DNA from: a virus
IMG/VR virus record: IMGVR_UViG_3300049491_000197
Span: 1-38,084 of that record
Strand: one strand, 5' to 3'
DNA: 38,084 nucleotides
Positions 1 through 7,956 of the stretch are shown piece after piece; position 1 is the first letter of the stretch; the number at the start of each line of letters is the position of its first letter. The notes under the pieces are model-generated. The model saw nothing but the letters and a program-made list of their open reading frames with translations, was not told where the DNA came from and searched no databases. The translations under genes were made by a program, and so were the position numbers.

Positions 1-102
1 ACCGTCCGGAAGTGGACATGCGACGACCGGCAAATCACTGACCACGCCCTTCGCCTCCTGCAGATCCTCGCGGATCGCGAGCGCGAGGCGGTGGGCGTGT
101 GA
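1..102 (+). CDS. C-terminal end of an unknown protein (partial)
   Basis: An open frame enters from the left edge and ends with TGA at 100-102. Only the last 33 residues are visible. They are charged and probably helical near the end (LRLLQILADREREAVGV). The stop overlaps the GTG start of the primase-helicase as GTGA, so the two genes are probably translated together and this is likely a replication-block gene. No family can be assigned from so short a piece. Confidence 0.6.
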   Translation, partial: TVRKWTCDDRQITDHALRLLQILADREREAVGV

Positions 103-2459
103 ATGTCGAGATCATCGACTGGAAACTCGAAGGCCGGCGCTATCTCGGGGTCATCTACGAGATCTGCCAGTATCTTCACCCTGGCGGCTACCTCGAGGGC
201 AATGAGTACGATGCCATTTCGCCGCGACCAAGCGATGAAACGACAGGGTCGTTTCGAATCAACATCAAGACGGGCAAGTGGAACGACTTCGCCGATTCAT
301 CGCGACCGGGTGGGTACGATGTCGTCAGCTACTGGAAGCACTCTCGGCAGCTCGGCACTCAAGCCGCGGCGCTCCGAGAGTTGCGCGACGCATTTGGCAA
401 GGATCGACCCGTGGATACCAGCGCAACAATCATCGATCAGCCAGTGGCCACCATCATTCCCGTTCCCATGGAAGCTGGCTTGCCACCGACGGGCAAGAAG
501 TCCAAGGAGCCACCGACCTACGTCTTTCGTTACCTCAATGAAAAATCCGAACTCTTGTTTGTTGTGTGCCGATGGGACTTGCCAAACGGCAAGAAAACCT
601 TTCGGCAAATGTCGTACTGTCAATATCCTGACGGCAGCACGAAGTGGGACTGGAAGGGGCCTGGCGTCCGCTCACTCTATGGCCTCGAGCGACTTGCCAA
701 CTGCGAAGAGGTGGTGCTTGTCGAGGGTGAGAAGAAGTGCGATCGCGCGCATTTCTACATGGACAATCCTAGCATCGCATGGCTATCGATTTTAGGCGGT
801 GCAGACTCAGCCCTGAAGAATAGCTTCGAGCCCCTTCGTAACCGCAAGGTCACGCTCTGGCCGGATCGCGATCTCAACGGCATCGAGTGCATGCGCAAGG
901 TCGCAAAGCGCCTGCTCGAACTGGACTGTCAGGTCACGATCGTGGACCACGGGGACATCGCCAGGTGCGGCAAGCTCTCGGAGTGCACGGGCTTACGGAT
1001 GTGCGTCTCGCCAACGGAGCACGGCGCGGGCAATCCAAATGGCGACAAGTGGGATGTCCAAAATGCGATCGACGACGACCGATTTGAGCCTTCGGAGATT
1101 CGCGACATCCTGCGCCGAGCCAAGCCAGCCGACGGCGCACCCTCCAATGACCAGCCTGCAATCTTCGAGCTGGACTACCGGCCGGCCAAGTCCGAGCGCT
1201 ATAAAATCCCCTACGTCTACGTTGCCCGCCACATCAAGGACGAGAACGGTGATCCCTGCCCTGTCCCTGAGAACGACCCGAAGAACTTCGAGGCGCTGAT
1301 CAAGGCCTTTGGCATCCAGTGCCGCCGCAACCTGATGGACCAGCAGGCTGAGCTGATTTTCCCCGACACGTACCAGTTTCCCCAGCTCGCCGAGGTAGAC
1401 ACTCGCGAGTCGATTCGAAACGGCCTCATGAAAACGATCCGCATGCGCTGCGGATTCCCGGAGAAGGAGTTCGACACCTGGCGCGCACTAACCGCGGATC
1501 ACAACTGCTACCACCCCTTCGTCGAATGGATCGGCTACGAGCCCGTCCATGGCACGGCGGGCTTCGAGAAGCTAGTCGATGCCATCGGCGGCCCGACTCC
1601 ACGCGAGGAGCGCAGGTTCAAGCTCCTGCGGTGGATGATCTCCGGCCTCGCCATCACTTACCGTAAGCGACGCGATCCCAACGGCGGTCCGCCTCGCACC
1701 CATGGCATCCTGGCCCTGGTGGGCCCGCAGGGCAACGGCAAGTCGACCTTCATCAGCTCCCTTGCCCCTCCGAGCATGGTCCTTGACGGCGCGCACTACA
1801 ACGCTGGTCAAAAAGACTCATTGATCGAGAACACGATGCGATTCATCGTCGAATGGGCCGAGGCGGGTAATACCCTGTCGCGATCTTCGAGCGAAGAGAT
1901 CAAGGCATTCTCGAGCCGCAAGTCGGACACTTACAGGCGGCCCTATGACTCCAGGTCGATGGAAGTCCCTCGGCGCACAATTTTCGCGGCAAGCGTAAAT
2001 AACAGCGAGTTCCTGAAGGATGATGAAAACCGTCGCTGGTGGATCATCGTCACGGATGGCTCGCTCAACGGGTTTCACGGCCTCGACATGCGTCAGGTGT
2101 GGCGCGAGGTGCTTGGCCTCTACCTTCAGGGGGAACCGTGGTGGCTCACGAAGCCCGAAACCTACGCCAACGCGGACACAAACCTCGGCCATAGCGAGGC
2201 ATCTTCGGTCCGGGAGATGATCCTCGGGTCATTCGATTGGGCCATTCAGCGCGCCAGGGTCGAACTCAACGCGTCGCAGATCCTGGCCAAGCTCGTGCTG
2301 CCCATCACCAAGCCAAACCGCAACGAGGCGGCCCAGGCGATGCGTTTACTCGAGCTTCGCGGCTTGTCAAAGGGTCGAGTGAAAGATGGCACTCGCATCT
2401 GGACAGTGCCGAATATACTACTTGCGCCTACAGTGTGCGACCAGTTCACTATACTCTAA
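99..2459 (+). CDS. Phage primase-helicase, TOPRIM plus VapE/VirE-type P-loop ATPase
   Basis: A 786-residue protein expected to prime and unwind phage DNA at replication forks. The first ~90 residues carry a pattern seen in phage primases (GSFRINIKTGKWNDFAD, then GGYDVVSYW). A TOPRIM-like segment follows at about residues 203-270, with VEGEKK and then LWPDRDLNG. The C-terminal half has a Walker A motif, GPQGNGKST, near residue 541, and the VirE/VapE-type block VEWAEAG...FAASVN...RRWWII. A separate zinc-binding domain is not evident. The start is GTG at 99, overlapping the upstream stop; no in-frame ATG lies near it. In phages this architecture often stands alone as the replication gene, and no DNA polymerase is visible here. 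The primase-helicase call is firm; the exact subfamily is inferred. Confidence 0.9.
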   Translation: MNVEIIDWKLEGRRYLGVIYEICQYLHPGGYLEGNEYDAISPRPSDETTGSFRINIKTGKWNDFADSSRPGGYDVVSYWKHSRQLGTQAAALRELRDAFGKDRPVDTSATIIDQPVATIIPVPMEAGLPPTGKKSKEPPTYVFRYLNEKSELLFVVCRWDLPNGKKTFRQMSYCQYPDGSTKWDWKGPGVRSLYGLERLANCEEVVLVEGEKKCDRAHFYMDNPSIAWLSILGGADSALKNSFEPLRNRKVTLWPDRDLNGIECMRKVAKRLLELDCQVTIVDHGDIARCGKLSECTGLRMCVSPTEHGAGNPNGDKWDVQNAIDDDRFEPSEIRDILRRAKPADGAPSNDQPAIFELDYRPAKSERYKIPYVYVARHIKDENGDPCPVPENDPKNFEALIKAFGIQCRRNLMDQQAELIFPDTYQFPQLAEVDTRESIRNGLMKTIRMRCGFPEKEFDTWRALTADHNCYHPFVEWIGYEPVHGTAGFEKLVDAIGGPTPREERRFKLLRWMISGLAITYRKRRDPNGGPPRTHGILALVGPQGNGKSTFISSLAPPSMVLDGAHYNAGQKDSLIENTMRFIVEWAEAGNTLSRSSSEEIKAFSSRKSDTYRRPYDSRSMEVPRRTIFAASVNNSEFLKDDENRRWWIIVTDGSLNGFHGLDMRQVWREVLGLYLQGEPWWLTKPETYANADTNLGHSEASSVREMILGSFDWAIQRARVELNASQILAKLVLPITKPNRNEAAQAMRLLELRGLSKGRVKDGTRIWTVPNILLAPTVCDQFTIL

Positions 2460-2461
2460 AG

Positions 2462-2494
2462 AGTTACCCCTTACCACTGAGATAAGGGGTAACT
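2462..2494. repeat. 12-bp perfect inverted repeat (hairpin) just after the primase-helicase
   Basis: AGTTACCCCTTA at 2462-2473 pairs with TAAGGGGTAACT at 2483-2494 across a 9-base loop. It starts three bases after the primase-helicase stop. It resembles a transcription terminator stem but lacks a T-run on either side: GATA repeats follow it. It may act as a terminator, an mRNA-stabilising hairpin or a protein-binding palindrome. The left arm and loop also contain one copy of the TTRCCACT motif. Confidence 0.6.
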
Positions 2495-2763
2495 TAGATA
2501 GATAGATAGATGGGGGTAAACATTGTTCCGTGAGGTATTCAGTGGCAAGTGACAAAGGTATGGGGGTAAGACTTACTTTCAATATCGTATATTACATATA
2601 CATACTATATCCCACCTATCCTACATAACCTACATGACCCATAGTATCTCTTAAGAAAACACCCTTGCCACTTCCGGTATACAGTACAATTTGCCACTTT
2701 TGCCTATGTATCTTCCAAGGAACAGCGTTTAAAAAAAGTGGTAACACAAAAACTATGCCACTT
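2471..2763. repeat. Iterated motif TTRCCACT (at least six copies, both orientations)
   Basis: Copies read TTACCACT at 2471, TTGCCACT at 2665 and 2691, and ATGCCACT at 2756 (one mismatch, first base at 2755) on the plus strand. On the minus strand they lie at 2541-2548 (AGTGGCAA) and 2737-2744 (AGTGGTAA). The last minus copy and the plus copy at 2756 sit inside an inverted repeat: AAAAAGTGG at 2733-2741 and CCACTTTTT at 2758-2766, with a 16-base spacer. The repeats are confined to the AT-rich gap. Iterons for an initiator, or operators for a repressor, are the obvious readings. Confidence 0.5.
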
Positions 2764-2770
2764 TTTGGCA

Positions 2771-2965
2771 ATGGCTATCATTGTGACTGCGAATTCATAC
2801 CCCGTCGTTGACACTTTTAGGGCTAGTCACCACTGCGCGAATTGCGAAATGATCGATATCGAGCGGCATGTGGTTGATGTGAATACATTTACATACGTTC
2901 ATTTACGCCCCATGGTAAAATATGAGTTGCGCGATCGAATATCGCGGGATATACTGCACCAGTGA
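2771..2965 (+). CDS. Doubtful small protein with an HxxC-like cluster
   Basis: A 64-codon frame from ATG 2771 (it can extend to GTG 2738) ends at TGA 2963-2965. It overlaps the GTG of the next small gene as GTGA, the junction type used elsewhere in this genome. The peptide contains HHCANCEMID, a possible metal-binding CxxC, and a basic C-terminus. Against it: base composition is unlike the other genes, there is no good ribosome-binding site, and part of the extended frame lies in the repeat region. It is recorded as possible only. Confidence 0.3.
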   Translation: MAIIVTANSYPVVDTFRASHHCANCEMIDIERHVVDVNTFTYVHLRPMVKYELRDRISRDILHQ

Positions 2966-3126
2966 CCACTCGAGTCGAAATCTCCGAATTCATCTCGGCC
3001 CTCATCTACCGCGGCAAGGGTCGCACCTGGGTCCGCGCACTGGTGCGGAACTCTGATGGTCCGCAAGCCATCCCATTTGCGCACAGCCTGCACATCTCCA
3101 AGCGGGAAGCCCTAGGTCCCGCCTAG
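2962..3126 (+). CDS. Small hypothetical protein (54 aa)
   Basis: GTG 2962 to TAG 3126 encodes 54 residues beginning VTTRVEISEFIS and ending HISKREALGPA. The composition is G+C-rich and protein-like (VEISEFISALIYRGKGRTW), matching the neighbouring phage genes better than the AT-rich frame before it. There is no clear Shine-Dalgarno, but the start overlaps the preceding frame's stop. No family is recognised. It precedes the fibre gene by 56 bases, a stretch in which nothing else was found. Confidence 0.45.
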   Translation: MTTRVEISEFISALIYRGKGRTWVRALVRNSDGPQAIPFAHSLHISKREALGPA

Positions 3127-3182
3127 GCGCCGTCGGGCGAAATCCGTAGCGCACCGCCCGCAATCGTGGTACGCCCGAGGGA

Positions 3183-5384
3183 GTGGCAGATCGCCGGCCC
3201 CTCACGACGCTCGGGAAAATCGATGAAATCCCGTCCCTGGACCGCCTGCAGGTCGAGGGGATTGTCCGCGCACTCGCTGGCGATCTGACGTTTACCGATG
3301 CGGTTACCGGGACCAAGACGCTCGCGGAGCTGGCGGCTGCGAGCGGCGGGACCATCCTCGGCACCACGCCAGCAACCGCGAACCGATTTGTCACGTCGAC
3401 CGGAACTCTCAACACGGTGGCCGCGACAGCCACCGCGACGATAGACAGTTCAAGTAATGTCGCGGGGCTTGGCACGGTATCCTGCGGTGCCCTTACGGTC
3501 ACTGGTGGCATCACTGCGACCACGACGATCGCTGCTACTGGGGCGATTACCGGGTCAAATCTGAGTGGCACCAACACTGGTAACCAGACCATTACCCTCA
3601 CCGGCGATGTGACTGGTAGTGGCACTGGGTCATTCGCGGCGACGATCGCAGCAGACGCGGTGACCTACGCGAAGATGCAGAATGCATCTGCAGCGAGCAT
3701 CTTGCTGGGTCGTGGTGCTGGTGCTGGTGCTGGTGATCTGCAGGAGGTCACGCTTGGCACAAACCTGTCGATGACCGGCGCGGTGCTCAATGCCGCGACT
3801 GGTGGCAGTGGCGAGGCGAACACCTCTTCGAACGCTGGCGCGTCCGGTACCGGCATCGCGCTAGCAAAATCAGGTGTCGATCTACCGTTTGCGAAAATAC
3901 TTGGCACCAATGGCATTGCTGAGTCGCTAGCAGCCAGCGTCCTGTCGGTGAGTGGCGTGGCGCTGCTGCCTCGTGACGGCTCGCGTGCAATGACAGGGGC
4001 GCTCGACATGAGCACCCAGCCCATGACGGCGTTGGGATACCGTGTCATCTCCGACACTATCGCAGCCCAGCAGGATAACTATGCGCCCACGAGTTGGAAC
4101 ACATCGGACACGCTGCGGATCACCCTGACGGGCACGCAGACAGTCACAGGATTCACTGCGCCAACAGCTGGCGGCACGACTCGCAAGATCATCGAGAACA
4201 TCGACAGTGCCGATGCTCTGACAATCGCACACGAATCAGTATCGTCGACAGCGGCCAATCGCGTCACATGTCCAGGCGGTGCAAGTCTTACAGTTCCGTT
4301 CGGTGCCTCCGTCATACTGGATTACGATTCCACGTCATCTCGTTGGCGGCCAGCATCTTTAGGAACGCCAAGTGGCGAGGCGAACACTGCCTCAAACCTC
4401 GGAGCGACCGGCACCGGCCTGTTCTCATCGAAATCTGGAGTTGACCTTCAATTTTTCAAAATTGACGGCGTAAATGGTCTGAGTGAGTCCGTCATCTCAA
4501 ACGTGCTCACGCTTGACGCAACGCTGCTGCTGCCGCGCGATGGCTCACGCGCGATGACGGCCGCGCTGGACATGGGGGGATTTGGGCTTGTATCGCTGGG
4601 GTACAACACGATCTCGCCCACTGCCATCGCCGCGGGCCAAAATGATTACTCACCCACGAGCTGGTCGGGCGCTGACATCGTTCGCCTGACGTTCACGGGC
4701 TCGCAGACGATCACCGGATTTAGTGCCACTGCGACCGCCGTTGCGAAAATCATCGAGAACATCGACACCGTTGACACGCTGACGATTGCGCATGAGTCCG
4801 CATCGTCGAGCGCTGCCAATCGCGTCACGTGCCCAAATGCCGTCGCGCTGGTGATTCCACCTGGCGGTTCCGTGCGGCTGGTGTACGATATAACGAGCAC
4901 ACGGTGGCGTCCGACAGTCGTGAATAACGGCGCCGTCTATGCGCCGCCATTCATCCTGCACAAAGTACGCCGCAGCGCGCAGCTCACCAACGTAACAGGA
5001 ACGGTATTTCCCGGTTACGACACGACACTGCTCGCATTGAACGCGACCTACTGGAGCTACTCCTCAGGCTCATGGACATGCGTCAAGGCCCACACGGCCG
5101 AGATTCGCACGTCGATGAGCTACAAGGTGAACAGCGGCGCAGTCTCAGCCATCGCTGGGTCAGACATCGTGCAGGGCTCTGGAGGTTCCTACACGAACAA
5201 CCTCCAGTCGCACAAGGACTCGTCGTACTCCACAACCGACACCAACGGCCACCTCACGAACAACGCTATCCGAGCGTGGGCCGTCAACGAGCAGTTCCGG
5301 GTCTACTACTACGCCGACGCGGGTGCGATCGATATCCTGGCTGCGATGAACGACTGCACCGTCTACTGGGTGAGTGACACATGA
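3183..5384 (+). CDS. Putative tail fibre / virion adhesin with an internal tandem duplication
   Basis: A 733-residue, Ser/Thr/Gly/Ala-rich protein of the kind that forms extended trimeric fibres. Residues ~130-170 carry GTNTGNQTITLTGDVTGSGT, a sequence style common in phage fibre shafts, followed by Gly-rich GAGAGAG. Two ~180-residue repeats follow (residues 210-390 and 398-577), each containing LLPRDGSRAMT.ALDM, a motif typical of phage fibre proteins, and ending in SRWRP or TRWRP. A distinct C-terminal domain of ~150 residues, aromatic-rich, would be the likely receptor-binding tip. The GTG at 3183 is the only start near the N-terminus, but the purine-rich GAGGGA lies immediately before it, too close for a normal ribosome-binding site, so the start is uncertain. 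It overlaps the next gene by ATGA. Its position before the head genes is unusual. Host-receptor binding is inferred. Confidence 0.75.
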   Translation: MADRRPLTTLGKIDEIPSLDRLQVEGIVRALAGDLTFTDAVTGTKTLAELAAASGGTILGTTPATANRFVTSTGTLNTVAATATATIDSSSNVAGLGTVSCGALTVTGGITATTTIAATGAITGSNLSGTNTGNQTITLTGDVTGSGTGSFAATIAADAVTYAKMQNASAASILLGRGAGAGAGDLQEVTLGTNLSMTGAVLNAATGGSGEANTSSNAGASGTGIALAKSGVDLPFAKILGTNGIAESLAASVLSVSGVALLPRDGSRAMTGALDMSTQPMTALGYRVISDTIAAQQDNYAPTSWNTSDTLRITLTGTQTVTGFTAPTAGGTTRKIIENIDSADALTIAHESVSSTAANRVTCPGGASLTVPFGASVILDYDSTSSRWRPASLGTPSGEANTASNLGATGTGLFSSKSGVDLQFFKIDGVNGLSESVISNVLTLDATLLLPRDGSRAMTAALDMGGFGLVSLGYNTISPTAIAAGQNDYSPTSWSGADIVRLTFTGSQTITGFSATATAVAKIIENIDTVDTLTIAHESASSSAANRVTCPNAVALVIPPGGSVRLVYDITSTRWRPTVVNNGAVYAPPFILHKVRRSAQLTNVTGTVFPGYDTTLLALNATYWSYSSGSWTCVKAHTAEIRTSMSYKVNSGAVSAIAGSDIVQGSGGSYTNNLQSHKDSSYSTTDTNGHLTNNAIRAWAVNEQFRVYYYADAGAIDILAAMNDCTVYWVSDT
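3810..4913 (+). repeat. Tandem ~180-codon duplication inside the fibre gene
   Basis: Codons 210-390 (3810-4352) and 398-577 (4374-4913) encode aligned repeats. Shared landmarks in the same order are GEANT.SN, GTG, KSGVDL, LLPRDGSRAMT, ALDM, YAPTSW/YSPTSW, TGTQTVTGF/TGSQTITGF, KIIENID, LTIAHES, AANRVTCP and RWRP. The DNA has diverged to roughly family-level identity, so the duplication is old rather than an assembly artefact. Confidence 0.85.
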
Positions 5385-6805
5385 GCTTTCGAAAGATCTA
5401 CGCAGAGACGGCATTCGTCGCACTTGGAGCGAATCATGTCCGCCGCGAGACTCTGCGCAAGGCGATCCTCGCTGATGCCACGCTCACCCCGGCAGAGACT
5501 CTGGAGGGGATTGGTGTCGCGGATGCTGGCGTCCAGTCACCCGAAAACCCCGTGGCGACAGGCAGGACGTGGGGCTTTCAGTTCGCTGGCGCTGGGCCAC
5601 TCACGGGTCCCGAGACGACTGCACTCGATGCGATCGTTGCTGCTCATACGGGCGTGTGGGTTGAACCCGTTACGCCTGCGGTTGGCGGCACAAACGGCAA
5701 GGTGTGGGGCTGGTCAGGTGGAGTCCCTGGCTGGGTCGACCCACCTGCGGGCGGGCTCTCTGGCCTCGGCGCCGTCGACAAGGCAATCGTCATCACCAAC
5801 GGCACCGATGGCACGGCCGCTCAAGGTTCGCTCGGCCGCATCTCCGCGACCGGTACACTGCAGCTCCTCGGCACCGACACGGGCGCTTCGCAGTACGCTG
5901 CACTCATCGGTCACAACGGCGGCCAGAACGAGCGCCTCGCGATCTACGGCCTCGACTCCACACCGCAGACGTTCGTCACCCATGACCCTGCCGCTGGCAT
6001 GGGCGTTGCGTTCGACAAGGTCAACGGCATCTGGCAAGCCTTCGGCGCATCCTCGGGTAACGCCGAGTGGTACCAAGTTTCAACGCCGCTCGAGATCGAC
6101 GGATTCGTCCTCACGTGGTCATCAGTCACGCTGCTGTCAGTTTCTGCCGGATTCCTAACGGACTCTACAGGCAAGTTGCACCGCAAGGCGTCGCCTACCG
6201 CCCTGAATGCAGCGACGCTCGCCGCTCCTGCCGGTCTCGACACTGGCACGATGACGGTTAATCGTTGGTACTACGTTTGGATGATCCGGAACAACGCCGG
6301 CACGTACTCATTCGTGTTTTCGTTATCCGCATCGGCTCCGACACTGTCAGCTGCATCGTTCACGGCGACCGGGTATGTCGCCATCGCTCGCGTCGGGTCG
6401 TTCCGCACGGAATCGGCAGCGACCGACATCACCCGATTTTTCCAGGTTGGGCGCAAGGGAACGCGAAGATTCGTCAACGACTCTGCCGGCGGCACTGGAT
6501 TCATTGCGGTGTCAAACGGAACCGCGACATCTGCTACGGCGCTCGGCCACGCCGCAGGTGCTGGATCATTGCCATCGACAGCAATCGCCTGCAAGGTCCG
6601 CGTAACGACCAATGTCAATGCGTCATGCGCACTACTCTACTCAACGGCCATGACCAATGCGAAACTTGGCCGAGTGCCCATTAGCTCGACAGATTTCCAG
6701 GTCGATGTGCCGTGTTCAGCCGGCGCGTTCGCCTACATTAACTCTGCATTGTCGGGCGCATCGACGATCAACATTGTCGAATACACTGAGGAGGCGCCAG
6801 GATGA
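5381..6805 (+). CDS. Putative tail fibre or fibre-associated virion protein
   Basis: A 474-residue Ala/Gly/Ser/Thr-rich protein that starts with ATGA overlap on the preceding fibre gene. The N-terminus (MSFRKIYAETAFVALGANHVRRETLR) differs from the rest and may be a virion-attachment segment. The middle (GTDGTAAQGSLGRISATGTLQLLG) looks like a fibre shaft, and the C-terminal ~200 residues are beta-rich with a mid-protein segment NRWYYVWMIRNN. No enzymatic motif is seen. Its position directly after another fibre gene suggests the two form one fibre, as distal and proximal subunits or as a fibre with an accessory protein. This is inference; the family is not recognised. It overlaps the DUF2213 gene by ATGA. 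Confidence 0.6.
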   Translation: MSFRKIYAETAFVALGANHVRRETLRKAILADATLTPAETLEGIGVADAGVQSPENPVATGRTWGFQFAGAGPLTGPETTALDAIVAAHTGVWVEPVTPAVGGTNGKVWGWSGGVPGWVDPPAGGLSGLGAVDKAIVITNGTDGTAAQGSLGRISATGTLQLLGTDTGASQYAALIGHNGGQNERLAIYGLDSTPQTFVTHDPAAGMGVAFDKVNGIWQAFGASSGNAEWYQVSTPLEIDGFVLTWSSVTLLSVSAGFLTDSTGKLHRKASPTALNAATLAAPAGLDTGTMTVNRWYYVWMIRNNAGTYSFVFSLSASAPTLSAASFTATGYVAIARVGSFRTESAATDITRFFQVGRKGTRRFVNDSAGGTGFIAVSNGTATSATALGHAAGAGSLPSTAIACKVRVTTNVNASCALLYSTAMTNAKLGRVPISSTDFQVDVPCSAGAFAYINSALSGASTINIVEYTEEAPG

Positions 6806-7956
6806 TCGCCACTCGTATCGACCACTGGCGCCTTGACGCATCCACGATGCAGGTCGATCCCGAGACGGGCTGGCTCACCATGGATGGTACCGCCGCGCTC
6901 GTCGGCGTCATGGACTACGGCGAGCAGATGGAGTTTGTGCCGGAGTCGACGCTCGCCGATTCCGAATCGCTCCTCGCTGCACCCCTGACGGTCCAGCATC
7001 CGCCGAAAAATCTCGACCTTGAGACGACGCGCAAATATCAGGTCGGCACAGTTCTCTCAGCTGGCCTTGATGGTGAAAAGCTTCGCGTCCGCATCCGCGT
7101 GACCGATTCTGAGGCCGTTGCCGCAATCCAATCGGGCACTCGTGAGCTCTCACCAGGCTATCAGGTCGAGCTCGATCCGAGCCCTGGAGTCTGGGCGGGG
7201 CAGAAATACGATGCTATTCAAACGAAACGCCGCTACAATCATCTTGCGCTGGTGGACGCAGCGCGCGGCGGCAGGCAAGCAAGACTCGACTCATGGCGCG
7301 CCGATGGTGCGCTGATCCAAAGGACCGACAGCATGGAAACAGTCACCATCGACGGAGTAGAATTTCAGGTGCCGCCCGAAGTCGCGGCCATCGTTACAGC
7401 CTGGCAGGCTTCGCAGGCACCTGCCGCCGACGCCGAGGAGTCAGCCGTTGATGCGGCCGGAGCCACCGCGCCTGCATCTGCCGCACCACCCGCCCACGCA
7501 GCCCCGGCTGCCGGCAAAACACCATCGAGCATTACCGTGAAAATGGACGAAGATTCTATCGCTGCGAAAGTCGAGGCGCGCATGATGAAGGCGCTCAGGC
7601 AGGACCGTGAACTCGAGCGCCGTGATGCTGCGGTACTTGGCGAAACCATCGCCATGGTCCGCCCCCTGTTGCCGCAGTCGTACCGCGTGGATGGCAAGGA
7701 TGCCGGCACGCTGATCGCCGACGCGCTGGTGGCAAAAAAGCCCGAGCTCGCTGGCTGGGTGAAGAAAAACCGCACCGACGGGTCGATGCTCCGCGGTGCC
7801 CTGGACATGCTCCTCACCGGCGAGAAGCCGATCGAGAGCGGCGGCGATGAATCCCATACCGACAGCGAAGACCCCGTTTCTGCAGCGCAGGGCAAGCAAA
7901 CTGCTCGCATGACGACCAGAGCTCCCCTCGCAGCGGTTGATGGAGGCAAGAAGTAA
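6802..7956 (+). CDS. DUF2213 protein, probable prohead protease with scaffold-like C-terminus
   Basis: The 384-residue product matches DUF2213 in its first ~160 residues: GWLTMDGT.ALVGVMDYG, then LTVQHPP, TRELSPGYQVEL and RRYNHLALV. DUF2213 proteins are found just upstream of capsid genes and are thought to be capsid maturation proteases of the assemblin-like fold. H66 (in QHPP), S117 (in ELSPGY) and H147 (in YNHLAL) are candidate catalytic residues; this assignment is inferred. Residues ~190-240 form an Ala/Pro-rich linker, and the charged, helical remainder would suit a scaffold that is cut away during head maturation. It overlaps the upstream gene by ATGA and the next by TAATG. Confidence 0.85.
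   Translation: MIATRIDHWRLDASTMQVDPETGWLTMDGTAALVGVMDYGEQMEFVPESTLADSESLLAAPLTVQHPPKNLDLETTRKYQVGTVLSAGLDGEKLRVRIRVTDSEAVAAIQSGTRELSPGYQVELDPSPGVWAGQKYDAIQTKRRYNHLALVDAARGGRQARLDSWRADGALIQRTDSMETVTIDGVEFQVPPEVAAIVTAWQASQAPAADAEESAVDAAGATAPASAAPPAHAAPAAGKTPSSITVKMDEDSIAAKVEARMMKALRQDRELERRDAAVLGETIAMVRPLLPQSYRVDGKDAGTLIADALVAKKPELAGWVKKNRTDGSMLRGALDMLLTGEKPIESGGDESHTDSEDPVSAAQGKQTARMTTRAPLAAVDGGKK

Larger units (their letters stand above)
2460..2961. other. AT-rich, mostly non-coding region; candidate replication origin or operator zone
   Basis: About 500 bases between the primase-helicase and the fibre genes are conspicuously AT-rich against G+C-rich surroundings. They hold a 12-bp perfect inverted repeat at 2462-2494, a GATA microsatellite-like run near 2496-2511, two copies of ATGGGGGTAA (2510-2519 and 2560-2569), a TATA/CATA-rich tract at about 2580-2640, at least six copies of TTRCCACT in both orientations, and an inverted repeat at 2733-2766. 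Only a weak 64-codon frame (2771-2965) could be coding. AT-rich DNA with iterated motifs beside a primase-helicase fits an origin, but repressor operators are equally possible. No convincing sigma70 promoter was found; the TTGACA at 2808 has no matching -10 box. Confidence 0.55.

Noticed and set aside
2808-2836. TTGACA at 2808-2813 as a sigma70 promoter.
   Set aside because: No acceptable -10 box at 16-18 bases' spacing.
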